Shown here piece after piece: positions 1 through 9,110 of a stretch of DNA of 64,000 nucleotides. The stretch's first letter is position 1. Each line of letters opens with the position of its first letter. The translations under genes were made by a program, and so were the position numbers. The DNA is from Terriglobales bacterium. GTDB lineage: Bacteria > Acidobacteriota > Terriglobia > Terriglobales > Acidobacteriaceae. The stretch lies in assembly GCA_035567895.1 (NCBI GenBank), contig DATMPC010000022.1, positions 181,115 to 245,114 on the forward strand, read 5' to 3'. The notes beneath the pieces were generated by a model, which saw nothing but the letters and a program-made list of their open reading frames with translations, ran no database searches and was not told where the DNA came from.

Positions 1-58
1 TAATCTTGAAAATCGCTCTGTATATATCCCTGTTTCTTTTTGCGGACGTTTCCCCAGG

Positions 59-466
59 TTAAAGTCCACGCGCACGATGCTCCTTGAAAATGCACTTGTC
101 CATCACGACAAAGATTCCCGCATCACGAGCTTTCTTAGCTGCAGCTTGATGCACAACGCCTTCCTGCAGCCACACAGCAGGAATCTTTAAACGGATCATT
201 TCGTCGACGATCTCCGGGACGAACTCTGGACGCCGGAAAACGTCGACCAGGTCGATCTTTTCAGGAACTTCCGCGAGGCTGGCGTAGGATTTCTCTCCGA
301 GGACCGCCTCCTCATTGGGATTCACAGGAATAATGCGATAGCCCTTGCGCTGCATGTATTGAGTGACGCCAAAGCTCGGGCGCAAGGGATCGGACGACAA
401 GCCAACTACGGCAATGTTTCTCGCTTTGGTTAGGAGGTCTCGAATTTCGTCGTTCAGGGTCATCAT
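59..466 (-). CDS. CoA-binding domain protein (YccU-like)
   Basis: The 135-residue product is a single Rossmann-like CoA-binding domain. Residues 16-30 carry the opening strand and turn (NIAVVGLSSDPLRPS), followed by the family's GYRIIPVNP segment near 43-51, and a C-terminal half with AVWLQEGVVH and VVMDKC that matches YccU/YneT-type proteins in length and order. Such proteins bind CoA or acyl-CoA; no specific reaction is established for the small stand-alone form. It is the last gene of a minus-strand run lnt - prfB - helical repeat protein - this gene, with a 27-base gap to its upstream neighbour, so co-transcription is likely. The ATG at 466 is used; a second ATG codon follows immediately. 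Family assignment is from motif recognition only. Confidence 0.85.
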   Translation of the reverse strand: MMTLNDEIRDLLTKARNIAVVGLSSDPLRPSFGVTQYMQRKGYRIIPVNPNEEAVLGEKSYASLAEVPEKIDLVDVFRRPEFVPEIVDEMIRLKIPAVWLQEGVVHQAAAKKARDAGIFVVMDKCIFKEHRARGL

Positions 467-493
467 GATTCAAAGACAGCTGCGCTGATGAAA

Positions 494-1600
494 CTAGCTA
501 CCTCCGCCAGGTGTGGTTCTGGTTTGTATCAACCTGAGAGCCCCCTTCCGCAGGGTCTCGGGAATGTTTTTGTTCATGGAAAGAACCTTCAGGTCCGGGC
601 CCATCAGGTTCTTTATCAGACCTAAAGAAAGATCGAGAGGAGTTCGCGGATTGTTACAGAGATTTCTGAGAACGACATAGTTCTTCATAAACTTGCGGCT
701 GCGAGCGATATCGCGCAGCACGTTCTCACGAACGTTCTTCATGTTGGCGAAGGCCTCGATTTCCTGCTCACTCACTTTCGGCGACGCGAGTACCGCGGAC
801 GAAACCAGCTTCGATCCGTCGCGAATCAGGATGCCGCGTTCCTCCCTACTGCCAAGCATCGCAACCTTGACGCGCTCGCCAACATTCATGCGCGCGAGCT
901 TCTGCAAAATTGAGATGCGCTCGTCTTCCTGCTTGCCTTTGCCCTTCGCCGCTTCCAGAGCCTCGGCGCTGATTACAATTCCTTCTTCATCGCCGAGTTC
1001 GTCCACTCCGCCGAGCAGAACAAACGGCTTCGCCTCTCTCTCTTCAGCCTCAAGTTCCGCCGCGTGCTCTTTGAGCCATGCAAGCACTTCGACATCGGTA
1101 ATGGTTCCGAATTCGACAGCAACGTCCACCCCAAGCCGCGACAGACTTTCCGATACGCGTACATGTTCTTCGGGGGCGAGATTTGGATTATTCAGCAACG
1201 GCCTCAATACGGTTGCGGAACCCATGACGCGGGGACTCGAAAGCAACAATGCAGTCGTCTCTCGTGTGGCTGTTTCAGCGATCGCAGCCAAAGTCTTGTC
1301 AGATACTGAGGGGTTGTTGAACAATGATGGCAAAAGCCGCGGCCGGCGATTCCGGGGCGCAAGGAAATAATTGAGGACTTCGTGAGGAGTGCCCGGATCG
1401 GCCAAAGCAGTCGCCGATCCGCCTTCATCGAAGCTAGCGAGCGTCATGCGGGCCTGCTCGCCAAAAATTGGATGTTCACTGAGGTAGACGAGTATCTCGA
1501 GCATCTCCCCCGGAGAAACTGCGAGTGCTCCGCGAGCCGCCGATCGCATCACGCCTGCGGGAACAGCCGACTGCCTCATCATCTCGATCAGTCGAGCCAT
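494..1600 (-). CDS. Conserved helical-repeat protein of unknown function
   Basis: This 368-residue protein has no catalytic motif that I recognise. It is rich in short paired helices with recurring NNP/NPxxP turns (NNPSVSDKTL, NNPNLAPEEH, NNPRTPLDLS, MNKNIPETL), which suggests a HEAT-like or leucine-rich-repeat-variant solenoid at both ends. The middle part (about residues 180-230) is acidic and probably flexible. No signal peptide or membrane segment is visible, so it should be cytoplasmic. It begins 6 bases after prfB ends and lies in the same operon as lnt and the CoA-binding protein. Function is unknown; a protein-protein interaction scaffold is only a guess from the repeat character. Confidence 0.7.
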   Translation of the reverse strand: MARLIEMMRQSAVPAGVMRSAARGALAVSPGEMLEILVYLSEHPIFGEQARMTLASFDEGGSATALADPGTPHEVLNYFLAPRNRRPRLLPSLFNNPSVSDKTLAAIAETATRETTALLLSSPRVMGSATVLRPLLNNPNLAPEEHVRVSESLSRLGVDVAVEFGTITDVEVLAWLKEHAAELEAEEREAKPFVLLGGVDELGDEEGIVISAEALEAAKGKGKQEDERISILQKLARMNVGERVKVAMLGSREERGILIRDGSKLVSSAVLASPKVSEQEIEAFANMKNVRENVLRDIARSRKFMKNYVVLRNLCNNPRTPLDLSLGLIKNLMGPDLKVLSMNKNIPETLRKGALRLIQTRTTPGGGS

Positions 1601-1606
1601 TGCGAG

Positions 1607-2711
1607 TTAGCTGGCGCCAGCTTCGCGTCGCATCAGGAGATATCCGCGAATAAATGGAGTCAGATCTCCATCGAGCACCCGGTCAGGATCGCCGACTTCG
1701 ACCTTCGATCTAACGTCTTTCACGAGTCGATAAGGCGCGAGGACATAGGAGCGAATCTGCGAGCCAAAATCGATGTCCAGTTTTGAGTCTTCGAGCTTCT
1801 TCGTCTCGGCGCGCTTTTTTTCGAGCTCATATTCGTAGAGCTTCGAGCGAAGAATCTTCATTCCCCGCTCGCGATTCTTGTGCTGAGAACGCTCGTTCTG
1901 GCAGCTCACCACAATTCCAGTGGGAATGTGAGTGATGCGCACCGCGGAATCCGTTGTGTTCACATGCTGTCCGCCGGCGCCACCGGAGCGATAGGTGTCG
2001 ATCTTGAGATCGCTTTCTTTGATATCGATCTCAATTGACTCGTCGATCTCGGGGGAAACAAATACGCTGGCAAAGGATGTATGACGGCGCTTGGCCTGAT
2101 CGAACGGTGAGATGCGCACCAGGCGATGCACGCCGATTTCGCTGGTCAGCAAACCAAAAGCGTACTCACCATTCACCGTGAAAGTCGCCGACTTGATGCC
2201 CGCTTCCTCTGCTGCCTGATAGTCATTGAGCACCGTCTCGAAGCCTTCGCGCTCCGCCCAGCGCAGGTACATGCGCATCAGCATCTCGGCCCAATCCTGT
2301 GACTCGGTACCTCCAGCGCCCGGATGGATCGTCACGATAGCATTGCGGGCATCGTTCTCGCCGGCAAGCAGCGTTTTAGTCTCGAGCTTCTCGACGACTT
2401 CTCGCAGGCTGTCGATCTCGCGACGCAGCTCCTGATCGACACTCTCACCCTCTCGTGCCAGCTCAAAATATGCTTCGATGTCCTGGGTACGGCGGGCAAG
2501 GTCACTCTCGCTCGCCAGTGCGGCTTCGATGCGCTTGCGCTCGCGCATGACCTGCTGCGACTGTTCCTGATTCGACCAGAAGTTGGGATCGCTCGCCTTT
2601 TTCTCTACTTCGGCGAGCTGCTCTCGTAGGCGCGGAGCGTCAAAGATACTCCCGCAGATCGTGGACCTTGGCGCGTACGGCCGCGTATTCGCGTTCGAGA
2701 TCCTCAAGCAT
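1607..2711 (-). CDS. prfB: Peptide chain release factor 2 (programmed +1 frameshift)
   Basis: RF2 recognises UGA/UAA stop codons and triggers peptide release on the ribosome. The large reading frame contains the family's hallmarks: the GGQ hydrolysis motif within SGGAGGQHVNTTDSAVR and the downstream basic helix (QNERSQHKNRERG). The true N-terminus lies in another frame: ATG at 2711 opens a 23-codon segment ending in LREYL and an in-frame TGA at 2642-2640. Reading CTT, then skipping one T, continues as DAPRLREQL in the main frame. The product is then about 367 residues, normal for RF2. A TTG-initiated reading within the main frame alone would miss this N-terminus and is not the right start. 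The gene lies 32 bases after lnt and 6 bases before the helical-repeat gene. Confidence 0.95.
2639..2653 (-). promoter_or_regulatory. prfB autoregulatory +1 recoding site
   Basis: On the minus strand the sequence is GGGAGTATCTTTGAC: an internal Shine-Dalgarno-like GGGAG, a three-base TAT spacer, the slippery CTT codon and TGA C. This is the same arrangement as the E. coli RF2 site. In the known mechanism low RF2 delays termination at UGA, so ribosomes shift +1 and full RF2 is made. Confidence 0.93.
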
Positions 2712-2743
2712 GAATTTGCGTTCCCCGGTCTGCATAAAGAGAG

Positions 2744-4300
2744 TTACTGGCGCAGTGGAGCTCGTCCGCTTAGTGCGGCGCTGACCAAAGCCAATATCGA
2801 AATTATCGCACAGCCTCCCGCGAACCAATCGCCATGCCGCGTGTAGAACGTGGTTCCCGACTCGAAGCTGTAAGGAGCCTCGAGCACAGTCCGCGTCTTG
2901 CGTGGAACGGCGGCGACGACCTGGCCGAAAGGACTTATCGACACAGTGATCCCGGTGTTGGTCGCCCGCAGCAGCCAACGTCCATTCTCGATCGCGCGCA
3001 TGCGGGCCATGTTCAGATGCTGCCCAGGTGCGCCGGACTCACCGAACCATCCGTCGTTGGAGATGTTCACAAACAGCTCTGCCCCGTTGCGGACAAATCT
3101 CAATACTTCATCGGGAAAGATTGATTCGTAGCAGATAAAAGTTCCGACGCCATGCCCATCTACATGAAGAACGTTGCGTTGGTTGCCGCGCGAGAATTCG
3201 CCGATATCATGCGTCAGGGACTGGGCAAAGCTAAGCAAATTCCGGAATGGAACAAATTCACCAAAAGGTACCAGGTGAATCTTGTCGTATCGAGGTCCCC
3301 AATTCCCATCGGGCAGAACCAACTGCGCCGAGTTAAACACTTCCGCCTTGCCACCAACCCTCGGACCTACTCCCAGACTCCCTGCAATTACGTATGCGTG
3401 AGAATCCTGAGCCAGCGCGCTGAGCCAGTGCTGAAACTTCTGATCCGAGGTGTAAAACGGCGCCGGAGACTCCGGCCACACGATCAAGGGGGGATTTGCA
3501 CTGTGTTGCGCTGCTGCCGATACTCCTTGCCCACTGAGTTGCACGAGTTGGGCGATAGTCAAATCGTAGAAGGTAGGCGACCAGTCGGTTTCGAGAATGG
3601 GCAAATTCTCCTGAACCAGCGCCGCAGCGTGGTCGGGATGAGACTCCGGATAAGGAACGAGCGATCCGGACTCTAATGCGATCGCGCCCAGGATGCCGGT
3701 AAATGCCACGGCCAATCGCCGATCTCGTGGCAGCAAAAAGCCGAGAGCGAGAACGGAGTTTACGAGTGCAATCGCGAGCGAAAGCCCATACACGCCAGTA
3801 AAGGTCGCCAACCTTGTAAGCGGCAGATTATTGACTTGCGCATATCCAAGGAGGTCCCAAGGAAAGCTGGTAATGTGCGCGCGAGCGAATTCAACCGCAA
3901 CCCAGAAAAAGGGCGCGAGGATAAGAGCGCGAGCGTTAGCGAATAAACGGCTGCGCGTCGCGAGGCCGAGAAGCAAACCGAAGGCAGCGTGATAGAGCGC
4001 AAGATACAGACAAAACAGCACGAGGATGTCGGCGGCAATCGGACGAGAGAGATTGCCGTAGCTATGCATCACATGAAAAATCCAATAGCAGGTGCCTGCG
4101 TACCAGACAACGCCGCTGAAGTATGCAAGCAGAACGCAGCGCGTGAGAGTGGGAGAGTATCGACGATCGATCAGGGCCACGAACAACGGGGCCAGCGCGA
4201 TCCAACACGTGAAGTAAACGCCAGGGGACGGGAAACTCAGTATCTGGAGAACAGCGGAGAGCAGTGCAAGCAGCCATCCAGCTCTCGGCGATGGTCGCAT
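2744..4300 (-). CDS. lnt: Apolipoprotein N-acyltransferase
   Basis: Lnt transfers an acyl chain from a phospholipid to the N-terminal Cys of lipoproteins in the inner membrane, the last step of lipoprotein maturation. The 518-residue product has about six hydrophobic segments in its first 210 residues, then a periplasmic nitrilase-type domain, then a last membrane segment near the C-terminus. Candidate catalytic residues are in place: Glu in VWPESPAPFY, Lys in YDKIHLVPFGEFVPF and the nucleophile Cys in FICYESIFP. The motif NISNDGWFG, typical of the family, follows. Length is normal. It is the first gene of the minus-strand run that continues into prfB. Lipoproteins encoded in this window, such as the two giant repeat proteins, would be its substrates. 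Confidence 0.95.
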   Translation of the reverse strand: MRPSPRAGWLLALLSAVLQILSFPSPGVYFTCWIALAPLFVALIDRRYSPTLTRCVLLAYFSGVVWYAGTCYWIFHVMHSYGNLSRPIAADILVLFCLYLALYHAAFGLLLGLATRSRLFANARALILAPFFWVAVEFARAHITSFPWDLLGYAQVNNLPLTRLATFTGVYGLSLAIALVNSVLALGFLLPRDRRLAVAFTGILGAIALESGSLVPYPESHPDHAAALVQENLPILETDWSPTFYDLTIAQLVQLSGQGVSAAAQHSANPPLIVWPESPAPFYTSDQKFQHWLSALAQDSHAYVIAGSLGVGPRVGGKAEVFNSAQLVLPDGNWGPRYDKIHLVPFGEFVPFRNLLSFAQSLTHDIGEFSRGNQRNVLHVDGHGVGTFICYESIFPDEVLRFVRNGAELFVNISNDGWFGESGAPGQHLNMARMRAIENGRWLLRATNTGITVSISPFGQVVAAVPRKTRTVLEAPYSFESGTTFYTRHGDWFAGGCAIISILALVSAALSGRAPLRQ

Positions 4301-4395
4301 GATCGAAAGTCTACAGGATGAGCTTTGCCAAGCCCATGATAGAGTTCACGAAGGCGGGCGCGACGACCGCTTACATGGCGCCTATTCAGCCGCCT

Positions 4396-5222
4396 TTACT
4401 CATTCAAGAATCTGGATCGACTCGGACGCACCGAACCTACTGCCGAGGTGTGAGCCGATTCGATAAAGCCGGACGATCGTGTGCTGCGCGTAATGGCCAC
4501 AACCAGGAGACCCGCCAGCAATTGCACGGTTGCGACGTCGTAATCACTGAAAGCGCCCCTATGGCTGGAAAACACTTCCAGCACACCGAGGACGCTGTTC
4601 AAGTGCGAGACTGGCGCAGCCAGCACTGACTGAGTCCCCAACTCTCGGCAGCGGTTGCGGTCAACGTACGTATCCGACTCGGCAGAATCGCAGCGCCAGC
4701 TCACGCCAGTACTCGCGCAGAGGCCTGAGATTCCGTGGCCCAACTTGAGTTCGACTCCCAGGTCAGGGAGCAACTGTTCCAGCTTGAGCTTGGCAAACAA
4801 GCTTGCCTTGGCGAGAAAGTGCGAGTGCAGCACCGTCGGCGTTCGTGATCGTGCATGCACGCTCGACTACCCAGCGCATTGCCGGCTGAAGCTGCGGCAG
4901 TGAATTTGGCAAGGTTCTGCACGCAATCCCGCTCGCAGAACGATATGCTAGAGGCGCCGACGGGCTCTGCAGGATACTCCCGCGCCATATCACTGCAGAG
5001 AATGTTCTCAACGGCACGATCGATAAGGTCGTCCTCAATCAGACGTGCCCGCTCCTGATTGCGCAGCGAGCCGCCAAGCACGCGAGCGAGTGTAAGCAGT
5101 GCAGTACTTCCGCAGGCCAGACAATTGGAGCCGCTGTTGTAGCTCATTAGCTCGCATTGCACGCAGAAGACAGTATTACGAAGTTCAAAGAAGGTGACAT
5201 CCGCAGGCCGAAGATGTGGCAT
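4396..5222 (-). pseudogene. GAF-domain protein gene broken by two frameshifts
   Basis: Three overlapping minus-strand frames together encode one protein. Frame one (from ATG 5222) gives a Cys-rich N-terminus with FCVQCELMSYNS and CLACGSTALLTL, then a segment rich in E, D and R. Around 4900-4930 the sense switches frame to LPQLQPAMRWVVERAC and NADGAALALSRQGKLVCQAQ, the start of a GAF sensor domain. That frame ends at TGA 4765-4763, and the GAF domain continues in a third frame with GHGISGLCASTG, AAPVSHLNSVLGVLEVFS and FSDYDVATVQLLAGLL. Intact relatives would be cytosolic small-molecule or redox sensors. Both breaks interrupt conserved sequence, so as written no full protein is made. Either the gene is decaying or two single-base errors are present. 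Confidence 0.75.
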
Positions 5223-5427
5223 TTCCTAAGGTCGAGCCCCTTAACCCAGACGAAGTAGACGAAACAGATTCGTTGAAGATAAAAGCACACGAGCTTGTGC
5301 AGGAGTAGCACCGCTGGTTCATTTTTGAATCGCCGTCGGGCATCGGCATTCGGGCTTGACGCAACTTGTCAGTAAGAAGCACTCTGGCGGGTCACGCAAC
5401 AAATTTCTCGGCCAGGAACGAAGATCG

Positions 5428-6285
5428 ATGTCTGGCTTTGCAGCACAGCTTCGAAACGAAATAACTGCGCGTGCAGTGGAGTATGCGCAGCAGAACGGCA
5501 TACCTTTCCGTCGCAGTCATTTCGACTTCGGCAGCATCGTATTCGCTCCGGAGGACGGCGCCTCGCGACACGGGAACTTTCATCCAGCGAGCTATCGCGC
5601 CATTCTCAAGCGCCCAATCTGGTGCAAGCGCCTGGGCAAGGTGCTGACTGTTACCGAGAGGCTGAAAAACCCAGACGACGATCGCAGACTCTGCGAACTA
5701 GACTCCTGCTGCAGCTCCGACGCGCTGCTGATGAATATCTTCTGCCACCCCAACGTGCGCAGCAGACCGCAAGTCCGCCGAATGCTCGGAGTAGACGAGC
5801 GTGCCGTGCCGATCTTCGGCTGGCGTACTCGCGTGCCACTGTTTGATCAGAAGTTCGATCGCACCGAAGTCGACATGAAGTTCGGCAATCTGCTGGTCGA
5901 GGTCAAGCTCACTGAGAGCTCGTTCGAGAGCTGCACCTTCGCCCGTATGCACGAGTATGCCGACTTCCGTGAAGTGTTCCGTCTGAGCGAATTGCCACGT
6001 TCCAGTCGCCAGTACCGGTGCTACCAACTCCTCCGTAATGTGCTGGCCGCGCAGGCGCACAACGCGGCTTTCTGCCTTTTGACGGATGCCCGCAGAATCG
6101 ATCTGATCGAGTGCTGGTACAGGGTGCTTGCGGCGATTCGGCCAATAGATCTGCGCGTGCGGTGCAAACTGCTTACCTTCCAGGAGCTATCGCCGGCGCT
6201 ACCGCGTTCGCTACGCGAATTTCTCGATCAGAAATACGGCATCGTGTCCACCGTTGCTGCTACCAGCACGGCTGTGGGATATTGA
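5428..6285 (+). CDS. PD-(D/E)XK nuclease-like protein
   Basis: The 285-residue product contains DMKFGNLLVEVKLTESSF near residues 150-167 (counted from ATG 5428), which fits the D...ExK core of the PD-(D/E)XK nuclease fold. An aromatic, basic region with YQLLRNVLAAQAH and a second conserved-looking strand (AFCLLTDARRIDLIE) follow, as in stand-alone putative restriction-like endonucleases found in many genomes. I chose ATG 5428 (AGGA about 12 bases upstream) rather than the TTG at 5356 because the intervening residues are basic and low in structure. No methylase or other restriction partner is adjacent, so a role in restriction is not shown. It is followed 20 bases later by a membrane-protein gene on the same strand. 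Family assignment is tentative; the reading frame is convincing. Confidence 0.65.
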   Translation: MSGFAAQLRNEITARAVEYAQQNGIPFRRSHFDFGSIVFAPEDGASRHGNFHPASYRAILKRPIWCKRLGKVLTVTERLKNPDDDRRLCELDSCCSSDALLMNIFCHPNVRSRPQVRRMLGVDERAVPIFGWRTRVPLFDQKFDRTEVDMKFGNLLVEVKLTESSFESCTFARMHEYADFREVFRLSELPRSSRQYRCYQLLRNVLAAQAHNAAFCLLTDARRIDLIECWYRVLAAIRPIDLRVRCKLLTFQELSPALPRSLREFLDQKYGIVSTVAATSTAVGY

Positions 6286-6305
6286 GCAACGGAGTCTTTT
6301 CGTCG

Positions 6306-7028
6306 ATGCCCAACTCCTCGGTTGCCGTCCGTTTCGAGTACGCCAGCGAGAGAAAGATTCGCGAGCGTAACAAGCTGCACTACCGGTTCGCGCACTGGCC
6401 GATCTGGATCGCCGTCTTCTACCTCGCGCCGGGACCATTTACCTTCGACTTATTCGCACATGGGTTGCATCCCTACATGGCTGCGTGGCTGGGAATCGTG
6501 ATAGTCGGTACTGGAATCGCGGGATTACTTGGCAAGCTGCCGGGCGTCGAGCCGAAGCCGTACATCATTCGCTTCACCGAGGATCGTCCAAATCCCTTGT
6601 ATCGTCGCATCTGTTACACGCTCGCCTGGAGCGAGCTGGTGACCTACGCAGTACTGAATATTACGGGGCTGATCGGTGCCATCGTAACCGGCCAATGGAA
6701 GCTGCAGCAGATTTACTCCTACGGATACTTTCCTATCGCTGCCACGTTCTGGATCCTCGGCGCGTTAGGAAAATTGCCGCGCGTAAGACCTTCCACCACA
6801 GGAGAATGTCATGAACGACGCTACTTTTACGGCGCCGTTTGGGCATGTGTCCTCGCACAGCCCATTCTGGGACTGTTGTGGTGGTGGCTTCCACGAGGCC
6901 GTAATTTCGACATCCTGCGGCTCGGCGGATTCCTCGGCGTGCTGGCATTCATGGGTGCGCTGGCCGTTCGAGGACATCTCCCGCGCACTCGTCCGATCCT
7001 TCCCGGCGAACTCGCCATCTCCGACTGA
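6306..7028 (+). CDS. Multi-pass membrane protein of unknown function
   Basis: The 240-residue product has about six hydrophobic stretches (for example WPIWIAVFYLAPGPFTF, WLGIVIVGTGIAGLL, FYGAVWACVLAQPILGLL, LGGFLGVLAFMGALAV), so it should be an inner-membrane protein. A motif of the form GKLPGVEP / GKLPRVRP / GHLPRTRP occurs after three of the segments, which suggests internal duplication of a two-helix unit. I did not recognise a family. The frame is open further upstream, but that part overlaps the preceding gene, and ATG 6306 gives a clean start 20 bases after it. It lies 9 bases before the alpha/beta-hydrolase gene and is probably co-transcribed with it. Confidence 0.7.
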   Translation: MPNSSVAVRFEYASERKIRERNKLHYRFAHWPIWIAVFYLAPGPFTFDLFAHGLHPYMAAWLGIVIVGTGIAGLLGKLPGVEPKPYIIRFTEDRPNPLYRRICYTLAWSELVTYAVLNITGLIGAIVTGQWKLQQIYSYGYFPIAATFWILGALGKLPRVRPSTTGECHERRYFYGAVWACVLAQPILGLLWWWLPRGRNFDILRLGGFLGVLAFMGALAVRGHLPRTRPILPGELAISD

Positions 7029-7037
7029 CTCAAGATT

Positions 7038-8066
7038 GTGTTCTACGTAATCACTTTCGCCATCGCAATTGCATTGCTGGTTGCTGCCGGCGTGCTTTTC
7101 CAGGCAATCGGACTCAGGCGTGACGAACGTCGCTTCCCTGCTCCCGGACTCCTCGTCGATGTTGGTGGATACAGATTGCACCTCCATGAACTCGGCTCAG
7201 GCTCTCCAACCGTCGTTCTGGAATCGGGAATCTCTGCTTCGTCGCTCAATTGGCGGAGGGTTCAGACAGAAGTCGCAAAGTTTGCTCGTGTGTGCAGCTA
7301 CGATCGTGCGGGACTCGGTTGGAGCGAGCTCTGCGATCTGGCTTGCACGCCGGCATCACTCGCAAAGCAGCTCCACACGCTGTTGCACAACGCAGGAGTC
7401 GCCGGTCCATACATCCTCGTAGGACATTCCTTTGGCGGGCTGATCGTTCAGGCTCTCGCTCGCTTGTACGCCAATGAAATCGTCGGCCTGGTGCTCGTCG
7501 ATCCACTCGATCCTGCGGAATGGACGCCAATCACAGACGAGCAACGTCGAATTATCCACCACGGAATAGGACTCTCACGACGCGGCGCACTCGCGGCAAG
7601 GTTCGGAGTCGTGCGCCTTTGCCTCAATCTTCTGCTCGCCGGCAACCAGTTAGTGCCACGAATGGCGGCAAAACTCTGGAGTGGAGACGCTTCTCAAGTA
7701 ACCAACCGCATCGCTGGACAAGTGCAGAAGATGCCGCCAGAGACATGGCCGCTGGTAGCAACGCACTGGAAGAATCACAAAAGTTTCGAGGGTATGGCGC
7801 GCCACTTTCAGGCGCTGGCGGAGAGTGCCCAGGAACTTTCGCAGGTACGACAACTCAGCGTGCCGGTCACAATGCTGGTAGGCACACAAAACGAACATCC
7901 GGCAGATCCCAGGGAATACGCAAAGAAGCTTTCGCCCGAGACTCGTCTCATCTTCGCCGAGAAGAGCGGCCACTGGATTCAACTCGACGAACCCGAACTC
8001 GTCGTGAAATCGATCGCAGAGATGCTTGAGACTACACAGCGCCTGGAACGGGTTACCGCTCGCTGA
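7038..8066 (+). CDS. Alpha/beta-fold hydrolase, membrane-anchored
   Basis: A 342-residue serine hydrolase of the alpha/beta-hydrolase fold. The nucleophile elbow is GHSFGG (about residue 135), the oxyanion region is VVLESGIS near 60, and the C-terminal catalytic His is in KSGHWIQLDEPELV. The catalytic Asp is probably in the VTMLVG...HPADP region. The first 25 residues form one hydrophobic helix (FYVITFAIAIALLVAAGVLF), so the enzyme is probably anchored to the inner membrane. The start is GTG at 7038. It follows a membrane-protein gene by 9 bases. Substrate cannot be told from sequence; esters, lactones or epoxides are all possible in this fold. Confidence 0.85.
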   Translation: MFYVITFAIAIALLVAAGVLFQAIGLRRDERRFPAPGLLVDVGGYRLHLHELGSGSPTVVLESGISASSLNWRRVQTEVAKFARVCSYDRAGLGWSELCDLACTPASLAKQLHTLLHNAGVAGPYILVGHSFGGLIVQALARLYANEIVGLVLVDPLDPAEWTPITDEQRRIIHHGIGLSRRGALAARFGVVRLCLNLLLAGNQLVPRMAAKLWSGDASQVTNRIAGQVQKMPPETWPLVATHWKNHKSFEGMARHFQALAESAQELSQVRQLSVPVTMLVGTQNEHPADPREYAKKLSPETRLIFAEKSGHWIQLDEPELVVKSIAEMLETTQRLERVTAR

Positions 8067-8183
8067 TAGCGCTATCCGCCCCGCAGGAGACAGAGGCAAC
8101 GGGGAGGCGTATACACACCCAAGACGCTAGAAATGCCGGAATTCCTACCTCTGTCCCGAGGGATCTGCGGCGGTTAGCCGAGG

Positions 8184-8345
8184 CTAGCTGGCGAGAGCGT
8201 CCAGCACGTCGCTGGTCGCGGCTGAGGGCAGTGGGCACTCGTACATAGCATGGTGGTCCTTAGCCGCGCGCAGTTCCTGCTCGTCGACTCCCCGAGCGCT
8301 CCAGCGGCAATTGGGGCAAAGCACAACGGACTGAGTTGTTTCCAT
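8184..8345 (-). CDS. Small Cys/His-containing protein
   Basis: A 53-residue ORF beginning at ATG 8345, preceded by a strong GGAGGG ribosome binding site seven bases upstream, which decides this start over upstream in-frame options. It contains LCPNCRW, then a His pair (KDHHAMYECP), a pattern that could bind one zinc ion. No known function was recognised. The gene is isolated and diverges from the small gene at 8471. Confidence 0.5.
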   Translation of the reverse strand: METTQSVVLCPNCRWSARGVDEQELRAAKDHHAMYECPLPSAATSDVLDALAS

Positions 8346-8470
8346 GTTGGCCCTCCAGTCACTAATGTGCGCTTTAGATACCAATTAGTGAAATCGAGAT
8401 TTCTTATGCTCACAATCGGAAAAAGTTATCGTAAGTAAAGCGTATAACCACGAGGACTGAATTCGCACTT

Positions 8471-8731
8471 ATGGTCGACCCCGTCGTAGAGAAACTGATC
8501 CTCGAACTCCTTGAATGGGTGGCCAGGCGGGAGAGGACTTACGAAGACGTAATCGATGCCTGGCGCACCTCATGTCCGAGACTTCCAATTTGGGAGGACG
8601 CCAATGAGCGCGGCTTCCTAGTGGTGGAACAGGCCAAGGGACGAAGGATTGTCACCATTACCGCAGCCGGCCTCGGATTCCTGCAGCGGCATAAACCTTC
8701 TGAGAAGTCCATACATTGGAACAATAGCTGA
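8471..8731 (+). CDS. Small winged-helix-like conserved protein
   Basis: An 86-residue protein: an N-terminal helix (DPVVEKLILELLEWVARR), a second helix (TYEDVIDAWRTSCPRLPIWEDA), then a beta-hairpin-like part (FLVVEQAKGRRIVTITAAGLGFLQRH). The helix-helix-wing order with an ITAAGLxFL ending is like small winged-helix proteins common in Acidobacteriota. No DNA target can be inferred. It stands alone; the next 379 bases hold no gene and form the leader of the giant lipoprotein gene. Confidence 0.65.
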   Translation: MVDPVVEKLILELLEWVARRERTYEDVIDAWRTSCPRLPIWEDANERGFLVVEQAKGRRIVTITAAGLGFLQRHKPSEKSIHWNNS

Positions 8732-8832
8732 CCGTAACCGCATCGCGTGTTCGCTAAGTAGGGTGTGAGGTCAGATACTCGATGGGTGCGGCATCCGTTC
8801 GATGGAATCCCAAAAGAGGGGCCTCTCCCGGT

Positions 8833-8884
8833 GGGCGATAAGATGCGTAGGATGAGTCGCCCGTCCTTTGGCCGCAGCTCCTAC
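8833..8884 (+). other. Pseudoknot-capable leader RNA element
   Basis: In the 379-base gene-free stretch before the giant lipoprotein gene, GGGCGA (8833-8838) pairs with TCGCCC (8857-8862). GTAGGA (8847-8852), inside that loop, pairs with TCCTAC (8879-8884) downstream. The two perfect 6-bp stems interlock as an H-type pseudoknot. I did not recognise a known riboswitch class. The rest of 8732-9110 shows only short hairpins and an AT-richer part near 8970-9010 that could hold the promoter. Confidence 0.35.
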
Positions 8885-9110
8885 TCACTGTGATCCCGAC
8901 GAGCAGCGGTGCCCTTAGGAACAAATGTCCGCCTCAGCCCTGGTTTCCAGAAACGGAAAGGAACCAACTTTATAACCCTTCGATTAACAAAAGTACTATA
9001 CTGTTATCCCCTTTCGAGAGGCTAAAGCAGTCCCCCACAGCCTCCGGTTGAAGTTCGCCCCCAGGTTCAGTCGGCCCCAAACATCAAGACCGCAAGAGAT
9101 AGAAAGAATA

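Noticed and set aside
1..58. Left edge of the window
   Set aside because: Too short to assign; no feature visible.
4763..4768. TGA in the GAF gene as a second selenocysteine codon
   Set aside because: Read-through in the same frame gives no family-like sequence; sense resumes only after a frame change.
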